From Nguyenibacter vanlangensis (GTDB lineage Bacteria; Pseudomonadota; Alphaproteobacteria; Acetobacterales; Acetobacteraceae): a stretch of 64,000 nt of DNA. Position numbers and translations under genes: made by a program. Location: the NCBI RefSeq assembly GCF_038719015.1, contig NZ_CP152276.1, positions 1,126,001-1,190,000 on the forward strand, in the 5' to 3' direction. A model generated the notes under the pieces. That model did not search any database, had not been told where the DNA came from, and saw nothing but the letters and a program-made list of their open reading frames with translations. This document shows positions 57,542 through 64,000 of this stretch, one piece after another. The number at the start of each line of letters is the position of its first letter. Position 1 is the stretch's first letter.

Positions 57542-58201
57542 TCAGATCGTGTCGGGGCTGCGCAGGGTCTGCGCGGCGCGGCGTTCGGCGCGTTTGGCGT
57601 CGCGCAGGCTGGGCGGGGTGACGCGTTCCACCCCCTGCGGGCCGACCATCCAACTGAGCGGCCGGCGCTGGGTGCCGATCGATTGCTGCAGCAGCATCAA
57701 TCCTTCGAGCAGGGCGTCGGGGCGGGGTGGGCAGCCGGGGACGTAGACATCGACCGGCAGGAAGCTGTCGACCCCCTGTACCACGCTGTAGATATCGTAC
57801 ATCCCGCCCGAATTGGCGCAGGAGCCCATGGAGATGACCCAGCGGGGTTCGAGCATCTGGTCGTAGAGATATTTGACGATAGGCGCCATCTTCACGAACA
57901 CCGTGCCCGAGATGACGATCAGGTCGGCCTCGCGCGGGGTGGCGCGCAGGACCTCGGACCCGAAGCGGGCGATGTCGTATTTGCTGGTGAAGGCGGTGGC
58001 CATTTCGACATAGCAGCAGGACAGGCCGAAATTGAACGGCCAGACTGAGTGGGCCTGCCCCCAGGAGACGAAATCCTGCAGGCGGCCCATGACCAGGTTG
58101 CGCCGCACGGTTTCGGTCATGGTTGGGTTGGGCATGTCGGGGCCGGGCGGGGCGGGGTTGGACGGCGGGGCGTCGCCCGGCCGGGTGAGGGACCAGCGCA
58201 T
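57542..58201 (-). CDS. nuoB: NADH-quinone oxidoreductase subunit B
   Basis: Carries the terminal 4Fe-4S cluster N2 that reduces quinone, 219 residues. Ligands are the double Cys in [10 protein letters not shown], the Cys in [13 protein letters not shown] and the Cys in [15 protein letters not shown]. The ATG at 58201 shares a base with the nuoA stop (TGATG). The first 25 or so residues are proline-rich and variable. Confidence 0.95.
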   Translation of the reverse strand: MRWSLTRPGDAPPSNPAPPGPDMPNPTMTETVRRNLVMGRLQDFVSWGQAHSVWPFNFGLSCCYVEMATAFTSKYDIARFGSEVLRATPREADLIVISGTVFVKMAPIVKYLYDQMLEPRWVISMGSCANSGGMYDIYSVVQGVDSFLPVDVYVPGCPPRPDALLEGLMLLQQSIGTQRRPLSWMVGPQGVERVTPPSLRDAKRAERRAAQTLRSPDTI

Positions 58202-58635
58202 CAGACGGCCCCCGTGCCTGCCGCCGGCCCCGCATGGCGCGGCGCGATGCGGCGGGGTTTGGGGCCCCAGTCCAGCCCGCCCCAGCGCCACAGATAGGCC
58301 AGGGCGCCGAACAGGAAGAGGATGAAGACAAGCACGGCGCAATAGCCGCGCCAGCCGGCCGCCACCGAGACCGGCGCCCAGGCGAACAGGAAGACCGATT
58401 CCACGTCGAAGATGACGAAGACCATCGCGACCAGGTAATAATGGATGGGCACGCGCAGATGGGCCGAGCCCACCGGCAGCATGCCGGATTCGAACGGCAC
58501 GTCCATCGACCGCCCGCGCGCCGCCCCGACCCGGCGCATGCCTGTCGCGGCGCCGAGCGCCAGCATGGCGGACAGCAGGATCACGATGGCGATCGTGTAG
58601 GACAGAAGCGGATGCTGCGTGCAGAATTCCGACAT
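58201..58635 (-). CDS. nuoA: NADH-quinone oxidoreductase subunit A
   Basis: First gene of the complex I operon; a three-helix membrane subunit of 144 residues, like E. coli NuoA in length and pattern. It has the loop [20 protein letters not shown] and the helix [15 protein letters not shown] with the conserved Asp and Glu. ATG 58635 is chosen; a GTG three codons upstream is also possible. The promoter must lie in the 400 bp upstream, but no clear consensus was found. Confidence 0.92.
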   Translation of the reverse strand: MSEFCTQHPLLSYTIAIVILLSAMLALGAATGMRRVGAARGRSMDVPFESGMLPVGSAHLRVPIHYYLVAMVFVIFDVESVFLFAWAPVSVAAGWRGYCAVLVFILFLFGALAYLWRWGGLDWGPKPRRIAPRHAGPAAGTGAV

Positions 58636-59059
58636 GGCCAGCACCGTTGGGGTTGACGTGACCAGGAAATGACGGACGTTCGACGGGTCAGACGTGAGAT
58701 CGGACGTGGGGGGTGAACGTGGCCTGTCGCGGGCGGTTCATTAAAATCCTTTGTTTTTTCGCCGGATCACGCGTCCGTGTCGGTGGTAGCGGGGATGCTG
58801 TCGGGCAGCGTGCGAGACGGCCGGCGGTGCGTGGGGGCGAGATGTGCTGCCGGCGTCTGGTGCCGGCGCCGGGAGAACAGCGGCCTTCGTTCGTTATGGG
58901 AGACCGTGGAAGACCGGCATTTTTCCGGGACGGGCGCATCCCCTGCCCCGCTGTCGTGGCCTGGCGGATGGGCGCGGAAACATGGCCGCGTTAACATGGC
59001 CGCGCGTTGCGGTCTTGGGTCCGCGCACGATGTCGTGCGCACGGCATGCGCGTAAAGGA
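58636..59059. other. intergenic region upstream of the nuo operon
   Basis: No gene is supported. The region is GC-rich with one AT-rich patch at 58738-58762. It should contain the nuo promoter on the minus strand. The following 84-bp repeat begins at its right edge. Confidence 0.5.
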
Positions 59060-59143
59060 GCCGGATCATGGCCAACCTGACGGACCCCGGATTGCCTGTG
59101 ATCGGAGCATACCCACGCTCGACGGTGGGCGCGTGGGGTTCGG
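59060..59143. repeat. 84-bp direct repeat, copy 1
   Basis: Matches copy 2 at 63563-63646 at 78 of 84 positions in the same orientation. It includes a short reading frame and a hairpin CCCAC...GTGGG. The two copies bracket the MFS, oxidoreductase and TetR unit. Confidence 0.9.
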
Positions 59144-59148
59144 GGTGA
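59068..59148 (+). CDS. possible 26-residue peptide in the 84-bp repeat
   Basis: ATG to TGA gives 26 codons beginning MANLTDPGLPVIGAYPRSTV. AAGGAG lies seven bases before the ATG, a good ribosome site. In copy 2 the same frame is kept for 22 codons, and two of the six base changes are silent. It could be a real micropeptide or the preserved 5' end of a lost gene. No family is known to me. Confidence 0.4.
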   Translation: MANLTDPGLPVIGAYPRSTVGAWGSG

Positions 59149-59411
59149 CGGAGGACCTGGCGTCACGGGCACCTATAGGCGCGAACGTGCTGCATGTTTT
59201 AGTCCAGAGATATCGGCTCAAACGCGCGTCTTGCTCATGCACGATCGTGGCTGTGGCTATGGTCTACAATCGAATGATCTGCTTTCCGAAGTTGGCGCCC
59301 GCCAGAAGATCGATGAGGGCACACGGTGCCATGTCGAGGCCATCAACGATGTCTTCGCGGTATATCAGACGACCGGAGGCGACCTCAGGAGTGACGAGCC
59401 GAAGAAAATCA

Positions 59412-60465
59412 TCAAAATATTTCCTGATTACGCACTATTTTCAGCCAGGGATTTATGGTACAAAGCGAGAACATTTGTTGTTTTCGAGAGGCTTGATCGA
59501 TGGCTCGCAACAAGGTCCAGTTTCAGAAAGGGCTAAGCGAAGCCCAATTTGACGAACTTTACGGAAGCGAAGAGAAGTGCCGAGCGGTGATCTTTGGCTG
59601 GCGTTGGCCATCTGGTTTTGAATGCCCGGCCTGCGGCGGGCGTGAGCACAGCGTCATTCAGAGCCGTGGGCAGTATCAATGCAGCGCCTGTCGGAAGCAG
59701 ACGTCGCTGATCGCCGGAACGATCTTCGCGGCAACCAAGGTGCCGTTACGGACCTGGTTTCGTGCCCTGTACCATCTGACCCAGAGCAAAGGCGGCATCT
59801 CCAGCATCGAACTGGGGCGCAGGCTCGGCGTGACGCAGACCACGGCCTGGAAGATCAAGCATAAACTCGCGCAGGTAATGATGGAGCGCGAGGCCGGCAA
59901 GCGACTGAAGGGACGGATCGAACTGGACGACGCCTATCTCGGCGGAGAACGCGGCGGCGGCAAGCGCGGGCGAGGATCAGCGGGCAAGACGCCGATCGTG
60001 GCCGCTGTTGAAACCACACCGCAAGGCAAGCCAATCCGCCTGAAACTCCGCCGGGTGGCCGGGTTCAGTAGGGCCGAGATCGCAAAGATGGCAAAAAACA
60101 GCTTCGACCCCGCCAGCAGCGTGGTCAGTGACGGTCTACGCTGTTTCGCCGCCGTCACCGAAGCAGGGTGCGTCCATCATCCCATCCTGACCGGTTCGGG
60201 ACCAAAGGCAGGCCGCAACCCTGCTTTCAAATGGGTCAATACCGCTCTCGCCAACATCAAGAATGCCATGACCGGTACTTACCGTGCTATCCGTGACAAG
60301 CATGCGCCGCGCTATCTCGCCGAGTTCGTTTATCGCTTCAATCGCCGCTTCGACCTCGCCTCCATGATCCCTCGCCTCGGATACGCCGCCGTCAGAACCC
60401 CGCCCATGCCCTATCGCCTGCTCAAATTGGCTGAAATTAGTGCGTAATCAGGAAATATTTTGCAC
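59412..60465 (+). mobile_element. IS1595-family insertion sequence, complete
   Basis: About 1054 bp with near-perfect terminal inverted repeats of about 33 bp (CAAAATATTTCCTGATTACG, then CACTA and TTTCAGC). The flanks carry an exact 8-bp direct repeat GAAAATCA at 59404-59411 and 60466-60473, the size made by this family. The single transposase gene is intact, so insertion is probably recent. Confidence 0.9.
59500..60447 (+). CDS. IS1595-family (ISXO2-like) transposase
   Basis: A 315-residue DDE-type transposase. The N-terminal zinc ribbon has CPACGG and CSACRK. The catalytic domain begins KGRIELDDAYLGGERGG with the first Asp, followed by a second in SSVVSDGLRCF and the third region in FKWVNTALANIKNAMTGTYR. 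The end YLAEFVYRFNRRFDL is the typical ISXO2 C-terminus. The frame is unbroken. Confidence 0.93.
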   Translation: MARNKVQFQKGLSEAQFDELYGSEEKCRAVIFGWRWPSGFECPACGGREHSVIQSRGQYQCSACRKQTSLIAGTIFAATKVPLRTWFRALYHLTQSKGGISSIELGRRLGVTQTTAWKIKHKLAQVMMEREAGKRLKGRIELDDAYLGGERGGGKRGRGSAGKTPIVAAVETTPQGKPIRLKLRRVAGFSRAEIAKMAKNSFDPASSVVSDGLRCFAAVTEAGCVHHPILTGSGPKAGRNPAFKWVNTALANIKNAMTGTYRAIRDKHAPRYLAEFVYRFNRRFDLASMIPRLGYAAVRTPPMPYRLLKLAEISA

Positions 60466-61320
60466 GAAAATCAAAATTTACGAATCCGCGAATGGTTAGG
60501 CTTCGTGCCAGAGCCGCTGCAAGGATCGCGTCATCGCTTACGGAATTGCCATTTTGATTACTTCCGCCGTCATACCCCGAAACGAGACCGCATACGGGGA
60601 CACGTGCATGACGATTGAGAAGAGGAAACACGGCGTTCCATACTATCCCACCAACATTTTCGAAATAGACGTCGATGCCCCTGGGACAGGCATCTCGCAG
60701 TCTGATGGAAAAATCCGAATCATGACGGTCGATGACATGATCGGCTTTGAGGACGGTCCGGAGCCAATCACACTTCGCCGCGCCGCCTGCGATCGCCGTC
60801 ACATGGGCACCAGCGTTGCGAGCGAATTGCACAACCGCCGAACCGACGGGACCAGCCGCTGCCGCGACGACAACGGTCTCACCTGCTGCCGGCGGCGCGA
60901 GAACCATCATACCAAGCCAGGCTGAGAAGCCCGGCGCCCCGAGGATACCGAGTGATGTGGTCGGAGCGACTATATCCGGGTCGAGGCGACGGCATTCGTT
61001 GGCCGGCAGAGTCGCTACAGTTCGCCATCCCGCATGACACAGAACAAGATCTCCCGCCTCAAATCGGGCATCGGCACTTTCGATGACATCCCCGACCGCC
61101 TCTCCAGGCAGAGCCTGCCCCAGCGCCAGTGGGGCGGCAAACCCGAGATCGCCATCCATCAGCCCACGCATGTAGGGGTCGATCGATAAATACCGCACTC
61201 GAATACGTAACATCCCTGCGGCCATTGGCTCGGCACTGACGTGACGGACATCAAAACAGTCAAGAGTAAGGCGCCCGGCCGGACGCCGCGCCAGGACGAT
61301 TTCCTGATCGAGTGACGGTT

Positions 61321-62517
61321 TCATGGCGTGGACCTGTCGAGAGACGGGGAAAAGCGGTGCATATCGTCGCGGACATTGGGGATCAGCGTCGTTGTGCTGG
61401 CTGTCGCGAGGGCGACAATCAGGACGGCGGTTGTCAGCCCCGCGGCGGATGCGAGAAAGCCGATCAAGGCAGGTCCGGTAAGAACCCCCACATAGCCAAG
61501 CGTGGCGACCGCCGCGATGGCGAGGTTTGACGGCATGGCCTGCGAACTGCCTGCGGCCCTGAACAGAATAGGAACGACGTTCGAAGCCCCCGCACCCACG
61601 AGTGCCAGCCCAGCAAACGCCGTGAGGGGAAAGCGGACCGCCACGACGATCGACAGGCCGCCGGCCGTCAGCAGTAACCCGCCACGCAATATGGCAGACT
61701 GGCCGAACCTTTTGACGAGCGCGTCTCCAAACAGGCGCCCGGCGACCATGAAGCACGCGAATGTCGTGTAGCCGGCGCCCGCGCGAGCGATGGGCACATG
61801 CGCGAGCGAGGTCAGAATGATGCCACTCCAGTCCAGCATCATGCCCTCCACGAGATAGATCATGCAGGCGACACATCCGAGCCGGATGATTGAACCATGC
61901 GGCAGCGCGAAGGCCGGCCCGTCTTCGCCCCCATGCGAGAGAAAACGACGAACGAAAACGAGCAAGATCAACGCGATGACCGCATCGGCGGCCAGGCATG
62001 CCTGAAGCGGGGCGACGTGGTGGGACAGCAACCATGTCATGCCACCTGACCCGGCGATACCACCGACACTGAAAAGAGCAAGAATGCCGGACATCACAGG
62101 ACGTGCGCAGGCCCGTTCGACCAGAGAGGCCTGAACATTCATCGCGACCCCGTTTGCTCCAATGGCGCCGCCGAACAACAGAAGGGTGATCGCGAGCGCG
62201 ATGCGTCCGGTGCAGACCGACAGCAGAGGCAGCGTGAGGCAGAAGATCAGGTCGGCCACACAGAGGACCAGGCGGCACCCCACGCGGCTCGTCAGAGGTC
62301 CTGCGAGAGGCATGGAAATCAGCGAGCCAATGCCGATGCAAAGCAGAAACAAACCCAGTTCGCCGGAAGCAAGGTGAAGGCGAGACTGGGCGAATGGCAC
62401 CAATGGGGCCCACGACGATAGACCAAAGCCGCCCAGAAAGAAGGCCGCCCGGGCAGCATTGAGTGACAGCGCATCCGAGGTCGCGGTGCGTGGATCGGAA
62501 AACTCCGTATGCATCAT
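61321..62517 (-). CDS. MFS transporter
   Basis: A 398-residue major facilitator with about twelve hydrophobic segments in two halves and a long central loop with SHGGEDGPAFALPHG. The AARAAFFLGGFGLSSWAPLV start and the RVGCRLVL loop resemble the YbjJ-like group; the substrate is unknown. ATG 62517 has GTGGAG six bases before it; a longer frame would start inside the two-hairpin repeat and is rejected. It heads the unit with the oxidoreductase gene and is divergent from tetR. Confidence 0.85.
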   Translation of the reverse strand: MMHTEFSDPRTATSDALSLNAARAAFFLGGFGLSSWAPLVPFAQSRLHLASGELGLFLLCIGIGSLISMPLAGPLTSRVGCRLVLCVADLIFCLTLPLLSVCTGRIALAITLLLFGGAIGANGVAMNVQASLVERACARPVMSGILALFSVGGIAGSGGMTWLLSHHVAPLQACLAADAVIALILLVFVRRFLSHGGEDGPAFALPHGSIIRLGCVACMIYLVEGMMLDWSGIILTSLAHVPIARAGAGYTTFACFMVAGRLFGDALVKRFGQSAILRGGLLLTAGGLSIVVAVRFPLTAFAGLALVGAGASNVVPILFRAAGSSQAMPSNLAIAAVATLGYVGVLTGPALIGFLASAAGLTTAVLIVALATASTTTLIPNVRDDMHRFSPSLDRSTP

Positions 62518-62540
62518 CTGTCGCTCCACTTGGCTGCCGG

Positions 62541-62648
62541 CTAGGACCATATCCATTCGCACTGGTTCACGGATATGGCTCTAGCTCGTTGTTTCAACGA
62601 ACATCTTTACCCGACCGGGTGAGTCCATCCGGTCGGATGATGCTCTAG
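62541..62648. repeat. 108-bp two-hairpin interspersed repeat, full copy
   Basis: The first hairpin has arms CCATATCC and GGATATGG plus internal pairing. A linker GCTCGTTGTTTCAACG follows. The second hairpin has arms CCGACCGG and CCGGTCGG, and the unit ends TGCTCTAG. Layout and length match the copy at 39924-40030. It occupies the middle of the MFS/tetR promoter region. Confidence 0.8.
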
Positions 62649-62795
62649 GCTTGCGGTGTCTTACGGAGTAAACTCAACTGTATGGTTCTGCACTTGTGGG
62701 TGCATATTTGCCTCCTGCGTGTAGGGAGTCAAGGCATTCGCGAGGCGGAGCCGCCGGAGACGGGGCACGACTATGTGGACGGCGGAAGGAAGGGA

Positions 62796-63476
62796 ATGGA
62801 CGTGAGCGCAGCCAAAGAGATGTCGGTGTTCGAGCGAATTTCGACACCTCAGGTTACGATGTCGAACGCGGACATCATCCTTTCCGCAGCAACCCGCGTC
62901 TTCCTGAATCATGGATATGGCGGCGCCAGAATGGACCTGGTGGCCAAAGAGGCGGGCCTCGCCAGAAGAACCGTCTACAACCAGTTTCCAGACGGAAAAG
63001 AGGCGCTATTCCGAGCTGTCGTGCAACGTATGTGGTCCGCGTTCGAAACCATGAATATTGCCAGCGACGAGGCGGCGCTGAGTGATCCCGCCGTGGGCTT
63101 GCGTCGGATCGGCTATGCGACAGCCGAATTCTGGCGTTCACCCCTGGCAATTCGTTTTCTTCGAATGGTCATTGGCGAAGGTATGCGCTTTCCCGATCTG
63201 ACGCAGAGCTTCTTTGAATTCGGAAAAACGCCGTCGATGGAGGCGACCCGCGACTATCTCTCCGAACTCAGCCGCCGCGGTCTTTTGATTGTAGAAAATC
63301 CGGAACTGGCAACGCGTCAATTTATCGGCCTGATCGATGAGCCTCTTTTGTGGGTACGTGTCGTGGGCAAAGACGAGAGCCACTCGGACAAGGAACGGCG
63401 TGATGTCGTCGAACAGGCCGTCAGCATATTTCTTGGTTACTATTCGGTCGAAAAAAAGAATCGGGCAAAAAAATAG
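62796..63476 (+). CDS. TetR family transcription regulator
   Basis: A 226-residue regulator with the helix-turn-helix at about residues 25-70 (IILSAATRVFLNHGYGGARM, then VAKEAGLARRTVYNQFPDGK). The remaining helices form the ligand and dimer domain (VGLRRIGYATAEFWRSPLAI). It is divergent from the MFS/oxidoreductase operon and probably represses it. ATG 62796 is preceded by AAGGAAGGGA; an ATG eight codons later is possible. A short TTAC/GTAA palindrome near 62661 may be part of the operator. Confidence 0.88.
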   Translation: MDVSAAKEMSVFERISTPQVTMSNADIILSAATRVFLNHGYGGARMDLVAKEAGLARRTVYNQFPDGKEALFRAVVQRMWSAFETMNIASDEAALSDPAVGLRRIGYATAEFWRSPLAIRFLRMVIGEGMRFPDLTQSFFEFGKTPSMEATRDYLSELSRRGLLIVENPELATRQFIGLIDEPLLWVRVVGKDESHSDKERRDVVEQAVSIFLGYYSVEKKNRAKK

Positions 63477-63562
63477 GTCTCTTACCTCCGTCGAGACATC
63501 CGGACGGGTCCTGCAGCGGATTCGTTATATGACCGAAGCGGCATCTGCCAAACCGACAAGGC

Positions 63563-63646
63563 GCCGGATCATGGCCGGCCTGACGGACCCCGGGTTGCCT
63601 GTGATCGGCGCATGCCCACGCTCGACGGTGGGCGCGTAGGGTTCGG
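63563..63646. repeat. 84-bp direct repeat, copy 2
   Basis: Same orientation as copy 1 at 59060-59143 with six differences. Its short frame (63571-63639, 22 codons, beginning MAGLTDPGLPVIGACPRSTV) ends in TAG where copy 1 has TGG, and the ribosome site is weaker (AAGGCG). It lies about 87 bp after tetR. Confidence 0.9.
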
Positions 63647-63678
63647 ACGAGGCAGAATTGATAGTTTATGTGGTTGGT

Positions 63679-64000
63679 TTATTTAACTTTTGCGTACAAG
63701 AGGCAGTCTCGGGGCTGGCTGCTGATATTGGGATGAATAATCCATCGCCGCAGCACGCCTTCGCGGAGCAGCCCTGCTTTCTCCATGACGCGTGCCGACC
63801 CGATATTATCCACGTCGCAAACGCCGCTGATCCTGAAGCAGGTGTCCTGTGCCAGGAGTGCGTTTACCGCTTCTGTCAGGACTTCCGTCATAATGCCCTG
63901 CCGCCACCATCGACGTGCCAAAACATAACCGAATTCAATATGATAAGGCTTTACGTGACGCAGGCCGAAAAGGCCGCGAAAGCCTCCGGCCTGATCGCAA
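63679..64000 (-). CDS. GNAT acetyltransferase, 5' end outside the window
   Basis: The C-terminal 106 or so residues of a RimJ/RimL-type N-acetyltransferase. The frame is open to the window edge and reads GGFRGLFGLRHVKPYHIEFG, then YVLARRWWRQGIMTEVL with the acetyl-CoA loop, and SARVMEKAGLLREGVLRRW, the diagnostic end of the fold. The substrate may be a protein N-terminus or a small molecule. The true start lies beyond base 64000. Confidence 0.85.
   Translation of the reverse strand, partial: CDQAGGFRGLFGLRHVKPYHIEFGYVLARRWWRQGIMTEVLTEAVNALLAQDTCFRISGVCDVDNIGSARVMEKAGLLREGVLRRWIIHPNISSQPRDCLLYAKVK

Larger units (their letters stand above)
59264..61324 (-). pseudogene. NADP-dependent oxidoreductase gene interrupted by an IS1595 element
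   Basis: Medium-chain zinc-independent oxidoreductase of the YncB/CurA (quinone oxidoreductase-like) type. The 5' part (61324 to 60466) encodes MKPSLDQEIVLARRPAGRLT, YLSIDPYMRGLMDGD, VVVAAAAGPVGSAVVQFARN and DVYFENVGG, up to FVNFDF. The 3' part (59411 to 59264) encodes LRLVTPEVASGRLIYREDIV and ends FGKQIIRL before a TAG. Removing the IS and one 8-bp repeat joins them in frame as a 332-residue protein, the family length. The ATG overlaps the MFS stop as ATGA, so the two were an operon. As it stands the product lacks its last 45 residues and is probably inactive. Confidence 0.9.

Noticed and set aside
55544..58048. Open frame of about 830 codons on the plus strand opposite nuoE, nuoCD and nuoB
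   Set aside because: Antisense shadow of conserved complex I genes with overlapping stops and starts on the minus strand; no motifs.
62661..62671. Short TTAC/GTAA palindrome as a TetR operator
   Set aside because: Too short to stand alone as evidence; mentioned only as a hint under the regulator.

Overview
The window looks like chromosome from a high-GC acetic acid bacterium (Acetobacteraceae, most like Gluconacetobacter or Komagataeibacter). This rests on overall gene style, strong GC bias in most genes, an alphaproteobacterial two-hairpin repeat family and typical IS elements. The species cannot be fixed from the sequence alone. No rRNA, tRNA or CRISPR array was seen.

Region 1 (1-11.6 kb) is a surface-polysaccharide locus. 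It holds dTDP-glucose synthesis genes (rfbB-rfbA), an AT-rich secreted tail-fibre-like protein, a 1176-residue multidomain glycosyltransferase and a KpsE-KpsM-KpsT type ABC exporter. Decayed IS3, IS5 and IS110 fragments (7.1-8.9 kb) separate the glycosyltransferase from the exporter. The 2.0-7.1 kb part is clearly AT-rich compared with the rest, which suggests transfer.

Region 2 (11.7-24 kb) is mixed housekeeping: a YaeR-like VOC protein, a CHAD protein, threonine aldolase, a PhzF protein, a divergent UrcA/MocR pair with a paired operator-like repeat, a molybdate-type uptake system with permease and ATPase fused, a TRIC-type membrane protein and an exported M61 peptidase. Two small paralogous proteins of unknown role also lie here.

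Region 3 (24.5-43.9 kb) holds a complete heavy-metal type RND tripartite pump, a FitAB toxin-antitoxin pair, an acetyl-CoA synthetase operon, a TonB-dependent receptor, a FetAB-type exporter, an RpiR/MurR regulator, and a three-gene exported module (Tat-dependent FAD amine oxidase, cytochrome c, RidA). The last set could carry out oxidative deamination entirely in the periplasm. A CBS-domain protein follows.

Region 4 (43.9-58.6 kb) is a complete 13-gene complex I operon, nuoA-B-CD-E-F-G-H-I-J-K-L-M-N, on the minus strand with mostly overlapping stop/start codons. It has the enterobacterial layout: a fused nuoCD and a long NuoG with the extra N7 cluster ligands. Several of its genes carry in-frame 12- or 15-bp tandem repeats.

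Region 5 (58.6-64 kb) is a small regulated unit: an MFS transporter and an NADP-dependent oxidoreductase, divergent from a TetR regulator. The oxidoreductase is split by an IS1595-family element with an exact 8-bp target duplication, and removing the element restores a 332-codon frame. The unit is flanked by two copies of an 84-bp direct repeat, each encoding the start of the same short peptide. A GNAT acetyltransferase runs off the window end.
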